This document shows, piece by piece, positions 1-6,228 of a DNA stretch of 6,884 nt. The notes beneath the pieces are model-generated. The model worked only from the letters and a program-made list of their open reading frames with translations. It was not told the DNA's origin and made no database searches. Where the stretch lies: assembly GCA_013138855.1 (NCBI GenBank), contig WTBX01000227.1, forward strand, positions 1 to 6,884, read 5' to 3'. This DNA is from Methylococcaceae bacterium. Its GTDB lineage: Bacteria > Pseudomonadota > Gammaproteobacteria > Methylococcales > Methylomonadaceae. The position numbers were made by a program, and so were the translations under genes. Within the stretch, counting starts at the first letter, position 1, and every line of letters starts with the position of its first letter.

Positions 1-221
1 TGAACCCTGGTGTTTTCCCTCAAGAGAATTTGAGCGATTTTCATTGTCCTGGTTTATCTTTTTTTATGCAGCCGAAAAAAATCACTAATCGTGTTGAAGT
101 CTTTGAAGATTTTGTCAGAACTTTAAATTTTGTTGCTCTAAAACTGGGGGGGAAAATGTTGGATGATAAACGCGAACCTTTAACTAACGAAACTATCCAG
201 CAAATTCGTCAAACTTTGTAA
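1..221 (+). CDS. zipA: Cell division protein ZipA, C-terminal fragment (5' end outside window)
   Basis: ZipA is an inner-membrane protein whose cytoplasmic C-terminal domain binds the tail of FtsZ and tethers the division ring. Only the last 72 codons are here. The frame is open from base 3 to a TAA at 219-221. The translated tail has the family's signature order: a PGVF-type segment, then a strand reading CPGLSFFMQ, then a helix, then LGGKMLDDKREPLT, and a final helix ending QQIRQTL. This matches the end of the ZipA FtsZ-binding domain, where E. coli-type proteins have PGLTLFMQ, ELGG, DER..PLT and a final YRQ-type helix. A TTG at base 30 could be mistaken for a start, but homology continues upstream of it, so this is a truncated gene and not a small one. 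The membrane anchor and the Pro/Gln-rich linker would lie to the left. The assignment rests on recalled family sequence, and divergence within ZipA is high. Confidence 0.85.
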   Translation, partial: NPGVFPQENLSDFHCPGLSFFMQPKKITNRVEVFEDFVRTLNFVALKLGGKMLDDKREPLTNETIQQIRQTL

Positions 222-245
222 AACCAACCTCAACATTACCTTTGA

Positions 246-276
246 AGGAGTGAAAGAACATGTTTTTTTCACTCCT
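246..276 (+). terminator. Hairpin after zipA, possible terminator or attenuator-like element
   Basis: A perfect 10-bp stem is formed by AGGAGTGAAA (246-255) and TTTCACTCCT (267-276), with an 11-nt loop. It lies 24 bp after the zipA stop codon, where a terminator is expected. The T-run lies in the loop and the 3' arm, and the hairpin is followed by AAAATAAG instead of a U-tract, so it is not a canonical intrinsic terminator on the + strand. It may instead be an RNA-stabilising 3' end or part of the leader of the next gene. The 5' arm contains a Shine-Dalgarno-like AAGGAG. Confidence 0.4.
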
Positions 277-283
277 AAAATAA
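260..283 (+). other. Seven-codon mini-ORF with Shine-Dalgarno (speculative leader peptide)
   Basis: An AAGGAG at 245-250 is followed after 9 nt by ATG at 260-262, opening a reading frame that encodes MFFSLLK and stops at TAA 281-283. This is the best-looking ribosome binding site in the zipA-SNF2 gap, whereas the SNF2 start at 346 has none. The Shine-Dalgarno and the first codons lie inside the hairpin at 246-276, so initiation would depend on that hairpin opening. A chance occurrence is the likelier explanation for so short a frame. Confidence 0.15.
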
Positions 284-345
284 GCTGTCATTTTAAAGCC
301 TCCTCCCGCTGATAACACGCTTCTATTCAAGCATTCTGCACCCTC

Positions 346-3300
346 ATGAAAACTAAATTACTCGAAAAATTCCACGCGCTTCCCGAAGAAGAGCAAACAA
401 TCGTTTTAACCTTAGCCATTGTTTTCGCACCGATAGGACAAACGAACCTTCAAAAACTCTTGAGAACAACAGGCATTGTTAATAATGCAACGATAAAAGA
501 ACTAAGCACTCCAGAGTTTAAAGCCAAACTAAAAAAAACAGGTTTAGTGTTATTTACACCCGAAGGCTTGCTCTGTGAAAAAGTCGTTTCAGAAGACTTA
601 ATGAAACTTGCCGTTAAAAAAGAAGATTTTTTTAAGAAAGTCGCCAGTGAAATTATTCATAATCCTACTACTTTTGTTTATCGTACCGCTTTAGCCAATA
701 CCGTCAAACAACTACGACTTCATTTATATCAAAATAGAGTCGATGAATTTGTGTCTGTACTTGGCTCGATTCAAGCTGAATTTTCAGAACATGTTAATTA
801 TGTTTTTGACCGTCTGTTTTTTGATGAATTTGATGATGATTGGTTTTCTTCACTTCATGAAGGCATACGCTTTGCCGTTCTAAAATATCATCTTTATCTT
901 TATGCCGCTAAGCTGGAAGCCTGTTTATTTCAACAACAATTATTCGATAAATATTTTTCCGACTTAGCAAAGCAACCGCCTTATATCGCCTTAAGCTATA
1001 TCGAACTTAAGCTGCATAGAGGCTTAGTTGAAAAAGGTATGGAGGATTATTTACAAGAGCATCTCTCGATCTTCAGTCTAAAGTTATTAGGAACGCTTTG
1101 TTTCTTAGAAAACCGTAATGATGAGGCCATTACTTATTATGGGCAGTCTTTAGGCTTAATTAAAAAAGAAACCCGCAAACGTAATGTTGTTATCTCCGGT
1201 TTAGATGGACAGTTTTATTATTTTGCATTGTTAAAAGCACGTACTGCTGACAGTTTAAAAACACTCAAAAACCAATTAGAAATCTCTTTAAAAATAGAAA
1301 GTAATAAATTTACTTATCCCAATCAACGCCTCTTAGAAGGCATTGCGGTTTATCAAAGCCAAAAAAATGCCGATGAATGTCGTTATCTCTTTTATTCACC
1401 TTATATAAAACCGAAAGAATACGGTTTTCCTTATGACAGTCTCTTTCACAGTTTATTATTATATTGGCTAGATGAAACTGAGCGCGTTACAGATCAAAGA
1501 GAGTGCCGTGTGCAAGATGATTTGATTCACTTTTGTAGACAAGCGCATGAGGCAGGTTATTTGTGGTATGCCGCTGTCAGTGCTTCATTGTTAGTAAAAT
1601 TAAAGTGTAAAGACAAAGATTGTTTAGAAATCGCTAAGTATTATAAAAACTTTCCTTTTGTAGGCATGGTTGATTTATTACCGCGTATTGAACAATGGGA
1701 ACGTGCTTTAACCGCCTTAACGCTATTAAGTGAAACTAAAGGGGACGGTGCGAGTCCTGCTCAAGAAATGCGGATGATTTGGCAATTATCGCTAGATAAA
1801 AATTCGGTCAGACTCACTCCACGCGAACAAAAAATAGGTAAAACAGGACGCTGGACAAAAGGTCGCGCTGTCGCCTTAAGTCGTCTTGAAGATGATGTCG
1901 ATGATTTTGACTACCTAAGCCAGCAAGATAAAAAAATCTGCAAACAAATCACCAGTCATTATGAAGACTATTATTACGGCTATCGACCTAAAGAAGTTTA
2001 TTATTTAGGGGGCAAAGGCTTACTTGCAGCCGTTGGTCATCCTTATGTTTATTTTGAGTCTGATGAGAAAATGTCTGCCCCTATCGAAGTGACCAAAGCA
2101 GAGCCGCAATTATTAGTTAAAGAAAAAGGCAAAAATCTACATATTTCTTTAGTGCCAGAAATTGAAGACGAAGTGGATGTCATTGTCGAACGTTCGGCAA
2201 CAGGGGTTTTAGTGTATGAAATTACTGAACAGCATCAAGAAGTCGCGCAAATTTTAACGCCAAAAGGCTTAACTGTACCGAGTAAAGCGCGTCAACAAGT
2301 CATTGATTCCATCGCCTCCATTGCTTCAACCTTAACCGTTCAATCTGACATAGGTGGACAATCAACACATGCGGAAACGGTTAAAGTCGATAGCCGTCTA
2401 CATATTCATTTACAACCTGTGGTCGATGGTTTGCAAATTGAAGTCTTTGTTCAACCTTTTCAAGACGGCGGGCCTGTTTATAAACCAGAAACAGGTGGCA
2501 CAACGGTTTTAGCGGAAATTGACGGTAAGCAATTACAAACCGCCCGCAACTTTAAAACCGAAAAAAAATACGTAAAACAATTATTAGAAAATTGCCCAGA
2601 ACTCTATTCATCAAAATCTTTAAACTGGACTTTAGATGACCCAGAAATGGCACTGGAAGCTTTACTGCAATTACAGCAGATCGGTGATTTTGCGGTTTTA
2701 GAATGGCCAAAAGGCAAACGCATTAAAATTCACCCAGAAATAGACTTATCAGAAGTCCGTTTCTCAGTCCGCAAGGAAAAAGACTGGTTTGCAGTTGAAG
2801 GTGAATTAGCCATCAATGAAGACGAAGTGCTGCAAATGCAAAAGTTGATTAATCTATTAAACGCTTCAAAAGGGCGTTTCTTAGAAATGGAAGATGGTCA
2901 GTTTGTCGCCTTAACCAAAGAATTACGTCAGCGTTTAGATGACTTATCAGGTTTAGGTGATATTCATGGCGATAAAGTCCGCTTTCATCCCTTAGCCGCC
3001 TCAGCACTAGATGAAATTACCGATGGCATGGACATTAAAGCCACCAAAGCATGGAAAGACCAGCTTAAACGCCTGAATAACGTTGCCGATTTAAAAATCG
3101 AGCTGCCCTCAACCTTACAAGGTGAATTGCGTGATTATCAAGTCGAAGGTTATCAATGGATGAAACGCCTAGCCCATTGGGGTGCAGGGGCATGTTTAGC
3201 CGATGATATGGGCTTAGGCAAAACCATTCAAGCCCTCGCTTTAATTTTATCTCGTGCTAAAGACGGTGCAACTTTAATTCTCGCTCCCACTTCCGTTTGT

Positions 3301-4506
3301 ATCAACTGGCTAGAAGAAGCCGAACGCTTTGCCCCCACCTTAAACGTACAACAATACGGCATAGGTGATAGACAAAAAATGCTGGATGAAGCGGGCGCGT
3401 TTGATTTAATCGTCTGTAGTTATGGCTTACTGCAAACACAAGGTGACAAATTAGCAGAAAAAAAATGGCAAACCGTAGTAGCCGATGAAGCCCAAGCCAT
3501 TAAAAATATGCAAACCAAACGCTCAAAAGCAGCAATGGCATTGCAGGCCGATTTCAAACTCATCACTACAGGCACCCCGATAGAAAATCATCTCGGTGAA
3601 TTATGGAATTTATTCAACTTCATCAATCCGGGTTTATTAGGTTCAATAAAAAGATTTAATGAGCAATATGCAGGTGCGATTGAAAATACTCACGACTATG
3701 GTACGCAACAACGTCTTAAAAAATTATTACGTCCGTTTATTTTAAGGCGTTTAAAAAGCGATGTATTGACCGAATTACCGCCTAAAACTGAAATCACTTT
3801 ACATGTTGAGTTGAGTGATGAAGAAAAAGCGATGTACGAAGCTCTACGTCGCAATGCCATGAAAACAATGGATCAACTCAAGGCGCAAGAGGCTTCACAA
3901 GGACAACAGCAGTTAAAAGTATTGGCAGAAATCATGAAACTGCGCCGCGCTTGTTGTCATCCCTCTTTAGTGATAGAAGATAGCCCTATCGCCAGTTCTA
4001 AACTAGCAGCCTTTGAAGAATTAGTTGATGAATTAATTGCCAACCGTCACAAAGCCCTCGTTTTCAGTCAATTTATCGGGCATTTAGATATTCTTAGAAA
4101 CCTTTTGGACGAAAAAGAAATTCACTATCAATATTTAGATGGCTCAACCCCTGTGAAAAAACGCAAAGAAGCGATGAATGCTTTTCAGGCAGGTGAAGGG
4201 GATTTATTTTTAATCAGTCTAAAAGCGGGCGGTTCAGGTTTGAATTTAACCGCTGCTGATTATGTGATTCACATGGACCCGTGGTGGAATCCTGCGGTAG
4301 AAGATCAAGCTTCTGACAGAGCGCATCGGATGGGACAAAAACGCCCCGTCACGATTTATCGCCTAGTAGCTAAAGATACCATTGAAGATAAGATTGTTGA
4401 ATTACACAAACACAAACGCGATTTAGCGAATAACTTGCTCGAAGGTGGTGAAGTGAGCGGTAAAATGTCGATTGAGGAAATCGTTGGTTTGATTAAGGAT
4501 ATTTAA
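346..4506 (+). CDS. Large SNF2-family DEAD/DEAH helicase-like ATPase with ~900-residue N-terminal extension
   Basis: This is a 1386-residue Swi2/Snf2-type ATPase, expected to translocate on double-stranded DNA and remodel or displace bound protein; the target is unknown. The core is complete: LRDYQVEGYQW (928-938), Walker A DDMGLGKT (953-960, K959), Ia LAPTS (979-983), Walker B DEAQ (1047-1050), III TTGTP (1074-1078), IV ALVFSQF (1237-1243), V LKAGGSGLNL (1292-1301) and VI QASDRAHRMGQ (1321-1331, with arginine-finger candidates R1325 and R1328). The tail after the core is short. Residues ~805-860 (DWF at 813-815, DGQFVAL at 850-856) resemble the region preceding the core in other bacterial SNF2 proteins. 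Residues ~1-500 are mainly helical, with a TPR-like stretch at ~248-272; I see no SWIM-type CxC..CxH zinc motif, signal peptide or membrane segment. RapA/HepA is shorter (968 residues in E. coli) and this is not an obvious orthologue. ATG 346 is the first start after an in-frame TAA at 313-315; no Shine-Dalgarno precedes it. No methylase, nuclease or other defence partner is adjacent. Confidence 0.95.
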   Translation: MKTKLLEKFHALPEEEQTIVLTLAIVFAPIGQTNLQKLLRTTGIVNNATIKELSTPEFKAKLKKTGLVLFTPEGLLCEKVVSEDLMKLAVKKEDFFKKVASEIIHNPTTFVYRTALANTVKQLRLHLYQNRVDEFVSVLGSIQAEFSEHVNYVFDRLFFDEFDDDWFSSLHEGIRFAVLKYHLYLYAAKLEACLFQQQLFDKYFSDLAKQPPYIALSYIELKLHRGLVEKGMEDYLQEHLSIFSLKLLGTLCFLENRNDEAITYYGQSLGLIKKETRKRNVVISGLDGQFYYFALLKARTADSLKTLKNQLEISLKIESNKFTYPNQRLLEGIAVYQSQKNADECRYLFYSPYIKPKEYGFPYDSLFHSLLLYWLDETERVTDQRECRVQDDLIHFCRQAHEAGYLWYAAVSASLLVKLKCKDKDCLEIAKYYKNFPFVGMVDLLPRIEQWERALTALTLLSETKGDGASPAQEMRMIWQLSLDKNSVRLTPREQKIGKTGRWTKGRAVALSRLEDDVDDFDYLSQQDKKICKQITSHYEDYYYGYRPKEVYYLGGKGLLAAVGHPYVYFESDEKMSAPIEVTKAEPQLLVKEKGKNLHISLVPEIEDEVDVIVERSATGVLVYEITEQHQEVAQILTPKGLTVPSKARQQVIDSIASIASTLTVQSDIGGQSTHAETVKVDSRLHIHLQPVVDGLQIEVFVQPFQDGGPVYKPETGGTTVLAEIDGKQLQTARNFKTEKKYVKQLLENCPELYSSKSLNWTLDDPEMALEALLQLQQIGDFAVLEWPKGKRIKIHPEIDLSEVRFSVRKEKDWFAVEGELAINEDEVLQMQKLINLLNASKGRFLEMEDGQFVALTKELRQRLDDLSGLGDIHGDKVRFHPLAASALDEITDGMDIKATKAWKDQLKRLNNVADLKIELPSTLQGELRDYQVEGYQWMKRLAHWGAGACLADDMGLGKTIQALALILSRAKDGATLILAPTSVCINWLEEAERFAPTLNVQQYGIGDRQKMLDEAGAFDLIVCSYGLLQTQGDKLAEKKWQTVVADEAQAIKNMQTKRSKAAMALQADFKLITTGTPIENHLGELWNLFNFINPGLLGSIKRFNEQYAGAIENTHDYGTQQRLKKLLRPFILRRLKSDVLTELPPKTEITLHVELSDEEKAMYEALRRNAMKTMDQLKAQEASQGQQQLKVLAEIMKLRRACCHPSLVIEDSPIASSKLAAFEELVDELIANRHKALVFSQFIGHLDILRNLLDEKEIHYQYLDGSTPVKKRKEAMNAFQAGEGDLFLISLKAGGSGLNLTAADYVIHMDPWWNPAVEDQASDRAHRMGQKRPVTIYRLVAKDTIEDKIVELHKHKRDLANNLLEGGEVSGKMSIEEIVGLIKDI

Positions 4507-4519
4507 TCCTCAATATAAC

Positions 4520-4567
4520 TACTCAGGCGGTGCCGTGGCTACTACCTGAGTAATTACTATTATTTTT
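4520..4567 (+). terminator. Probable terminator of the SNF2 gene
   Basis: Thirteen bases after the SNF2 stop codon an 8-bp stem is formed by TACTCAGG (4520-4527) and CCTGAGTA (4545-4552) around a 17-nt loop. A T-rich stretch follows, ending in five Ts at 4563-4567. The T-run starts about 10 nt beyond the stem, and the loop is long, so this is a weaker terminator than the textbook form. Its position between two convergent genes supports the call. Confidence 0.5.
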
Positions 4568-4568
4568 A

Positions 4569-4608
4569 GTGAGTTGCGTAGAGAAACAATCCCCTACGCA
4601 ACCATCAC
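4569..4608 (-). terminator. Hairpin downstream of suhB, probable transcription end
   Basis: A 9-bp stem pairs GTTGCGTAG (4573-4581) with CTACGCAAC (4594-4602). It is extended by four more pairs (GTGA 4569-4572 with TCAC 4605-4608) past a two-base bulge. The hairpin begins 4 bases after the suhB stop codon as read on the - strand. No T-run follows it in that direction (the next bases read TAAAAATAAT), so it may be a structured 3' end or a factor-assisted terminator. It could also reinforce termination of SNF2 transcripts arriving from the other side. Confidence 0.45.
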
Positions 4609-4612
4609 GATA

Positions 4613-5407
4613 TTACTTCAAATTATCGGTAACATGCGGCTCTATCGCTTTATACATAAGCTGGTGCATTTTAGGACTGCCAGCAATCACATTGCCTGAC
4701 TGCATATAACCGTCTCTAAATGAAAAGTCAGTGACTACGCCACCTGCCTCCTGTACTAATAATATACCCGCCGCCATATCCCACGGTAATAAGCCAATCT
4801 CCCAAAAACCATCTAAACGACCTGAGGCTAAATAGGCTAAATCTAATGCCGCTGAACCTGCTCTGCGTATTCCCGCAGTATCACCGACTAACGATGAAAA
4901 CATTTTTAAATAAGTCTCTAAATTAGTTTTAGATTTAAACGGAAAACCTGTGCCTAATAACGCACCTTTAAGGCTATTTTGTTGAGTTACACGAATCTTA
5001 CGATTATTTAAGGTCGCGCCACCACCACGTTCTGCCGTGAACAACTCATCTCTTAAAGGATCATAAATTACGCCTAATTCAAGCTTATTTTTATGCTTTA
5101 AGGCAATCGACACCGCATAAACAGGAAAACCGTGTAAAAAATTAGTCGTACCGTCTAAAGGGTCGATAATCCAAGTATAATCATTGCCTTTTTGCTCACC
5201 GCTTTCTTCCGCTAAAAAACCATGTTCTGGAAATGAGGCACTGATAACTTTGATGATTTCCTGTTCTGCCATGCGATCAACTTCAGTCGCATAATCATTC
5301 GCGCTTTTAAAGTTAATTGTTAGTTGTCCGACGTTTTCAGACGAGCGACGAATGATCTCGCCAGCATTTCTTGCCGCACGTACGGCAATGTTAAGCATAG
5401 GGTGCAT
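4613..5407 (-). CDS. suhB: Inositol-1-monophosphatase / Nus-factor-like SuhB
   Basis: SuhB belongs to the Mg2+-dependent, Li+-sensitive inositol monophosphatase family and hydrolyses myo-inositol-1-phosphate in the cytoplasm. In E. coli it also joins the Nus antitermination complex on rRNA operons. The 264-residue product matches the family length (E. coli 267). Metal-binding residues are present: E67 in LAEESG, motif A DPLDGTT (82-88, with D82 and D85) and motif B WDMAAG (209-214, with D210). The N-terminus MHPMLNIAVRAAR is the same as that of E. coli SuhB as I recall it, which fixes the start at the ATG complementary to 5405-5407, although no Shine-Dalgarno precedes it. GSAALDLAYLASGRLDGFWE (184-203) is also typical. 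It diverges from trmJ across 90 bp, an arrangement shared with E. coli. It appears intact and monocistronic, ending in a hairpin. Whether it retains the Nus role cannot be read from sequence. Confidence 0.97.
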   Translation of the reverse strand: MHPMLNIAVRAARNAGEIIRRSSENVGQLTINFKSANDYATEVDRMAEQEIIKVISASFPEHGFLAEESGEQKGNDYTWIIDPLDGTTNFLHGFPVYAVSIALKHKNKLELGVIYDPLRDELFTAERGGGATLNNRKIRVTQQNSLKGALLGTGFPFKSKTNLETYLKMFSSLVGDTAGIRRAGSAALDLAYLASGRLDGFWEIGLLPWDMAAGILLVQEAGGVVTDFSFRDGYMQSGNVIAGSPKMHQLMYKAIEPHVTDNLK

Positions 5408-5497
5408 ATGTAAGATGGGTAAAGAAGTTATAAAATATCACTAGGATAACAAATCTTTTGTTAAAATTTACTCTTTTTTCACAAAGAGCATCCTCCT
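5408..5497. promoter_or_regulatory. Divergent suhB / trmJ promoter region
   Basis: This 90-bp AT-rich gap must hold promoters for both divergent genes unless they are read from further away. Candidate -10 boxes are TAAAAT at 5462-5467 for trmJ and TATAAC (complement of 5427-5432) for suhB. Neither has a convincing -35 box at 16-18 bp, so the exact promoters are not established. Between them lies a perfect 7-bp inverted repeat, TAACAAA (5447-5453) and TTTGTTA (5457-5463), separated by 3 bp and well placed for an operator. A 6-bp hairpin, CTCTTT (5471-5476) with AAAGAG (5483-5488), precedes the trmJ start. Confidence 0.4.
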
Positions 5498-6226
5498 TTG
5501 CTAAGCAATATTAAAATCGTTCTCGTTGAAACCTCGCATCCTGGTAATATCGGTGGTGTTGCGCGGGCTATGAAAAATATGTCTGTGTCTCAATTACGTC
5601 TGGTTACGCCTCATCATTTCCCCCATGCAGATGCTACCGCAAGAGCATCAGGTGCGGATGATGTTCTCGCTAATGCCAGTGTTTATGCTGATTTACACTC
5701 TGCCATTGCCGATTGCCAAGTCGTGATAGGGTGCAGTGCGCGTCCTAGAACCATTAGTTGGCCAGAATTAACCGTTAGAGAAGCCGCAAAAATGTGTCTT
5801 GCGCAAGATAATGGTCATAATGTTGCCATTATTTTTGGGCGTGAAAATTCGGGGCTAAAAAATCATGAACTGGATTTATGTCACTATTTATTACGTATTC
5901 CTTGCAATACCGCTTATAGTTCCTTAAATCTGGCTGCCGCTGTGCAAGTGGTTTGTTATGAGCTATTTGTCGCCACAGGTCAAAAGCAGGAACTTAATAT
6001 AGGCGATAAGGACAAACAGACGCTGGCGAGTGGTGAGCAAATGGAGCTGTTTTATCAGCATTTGCAACAGACACTAATGGACATCGGTTTTCTACGTCCA
6101 GACAAATCACGCTCAATGATGCGGCGTTTACGCAGAATTTATAATCGCATTCAACTGGATACGAAAGAGCTGGATATATTGCGCGGTATTATGCGCTACT
6201 CCCAAAATAACAATAAGGATGACTAA
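5498..6226 (+). CDS. trmJ: tRNA (cytidine/uridine-32-2'-O)-methyltransferase TrmJ
   Basis: TrmJ is a cytoplasmic SPOUT-class (trefoil-knot) enzyme that uses S-adenosylmethionine to 2'-O-methylate nucleotide 32 in the anticodon loop of several tRNAs. The three SPOUT motifs are visible: NIGGVARAMKNM (17-28, with the conserved R23), FGRENSGL (113-120) and IPCNTAYSSLNLAAAVQ (134-150), the last two forming the SAM-binding knot. SARPRT (80-85) also matches the family. The 242-residue length is normal. The C-terminal part (about 180-235, with FYQHLQQTL and ELDILRGI) is the TrmJ-specific extension that separates it from short SPOUT enzymes such as TrmL. The start is a TTG: no ATG or GTG lies between it and the in-frame stop at 5462-5464, and the resulting N-terminus MLSNIKIVLVETSHPGN aligns from residue 1 with E. 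coli TrmJ. The ribosome site is weak (AAAGAG 5483-5488). It is probably co-transcribed with the next gene, 2 bp downstream. Confidence 0.96.
   Translation: MLSNIKIVLVETSHPGNIGGVARAMKNMSVSQLRLVTPHHFPHADATARASGADDVLANASVYADLHSAIADCQVVIGCSARPRTISWPELTVREAAKMCLAQDNGHNVAIIFGRENSGLKNHELDLCHYLLRIPCNTAYSSLNLAAAVQVVCYELFVATGQKQELNIGDKDKQTLASGEQMELFYQHLQQTLMDIGFLRPDKSRSMMRRLRRIYNRIQLDTKELDILRGIMRYSQNNNKDD
6215..6219 (+). promoter_or_regulatory. Ribosome binding site of cysE inside the end of trmJ
   Basis: AAGGA lies within the last codons of trmJ, 9 nt before the ATG at 6229. It decides the cysE start. With only 2 bp between the trmJ stop (6224-6226) and this ATG, translational coupling is likely. Confidence 0.7.
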
Positions 6227-6228
6227 GC

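Noticed and set aside
30..221. A free-standing 63-residue protein starting at TTG 30
   Set aside because: ZipA similarity continues upstream in the same frame to base 3 with no stop, so it is the tail of a longer gene.
346..4506. A DISARM, BREX or other defence-system helicase
   Set aside because: Those systems place the SNF2 or helicase subunit among methylase, DUF1998, PglZ or nuclease genes. Here the neighbours are zipA and suhB, and no partner gene is present.
346..4506. RapA/HepA orthologue
   Set aside because: The ATPase core is SNF2-type, but the protein is over 400 residues longer, with a different N-terminal region and almost nothing after the core, unlike RapA.
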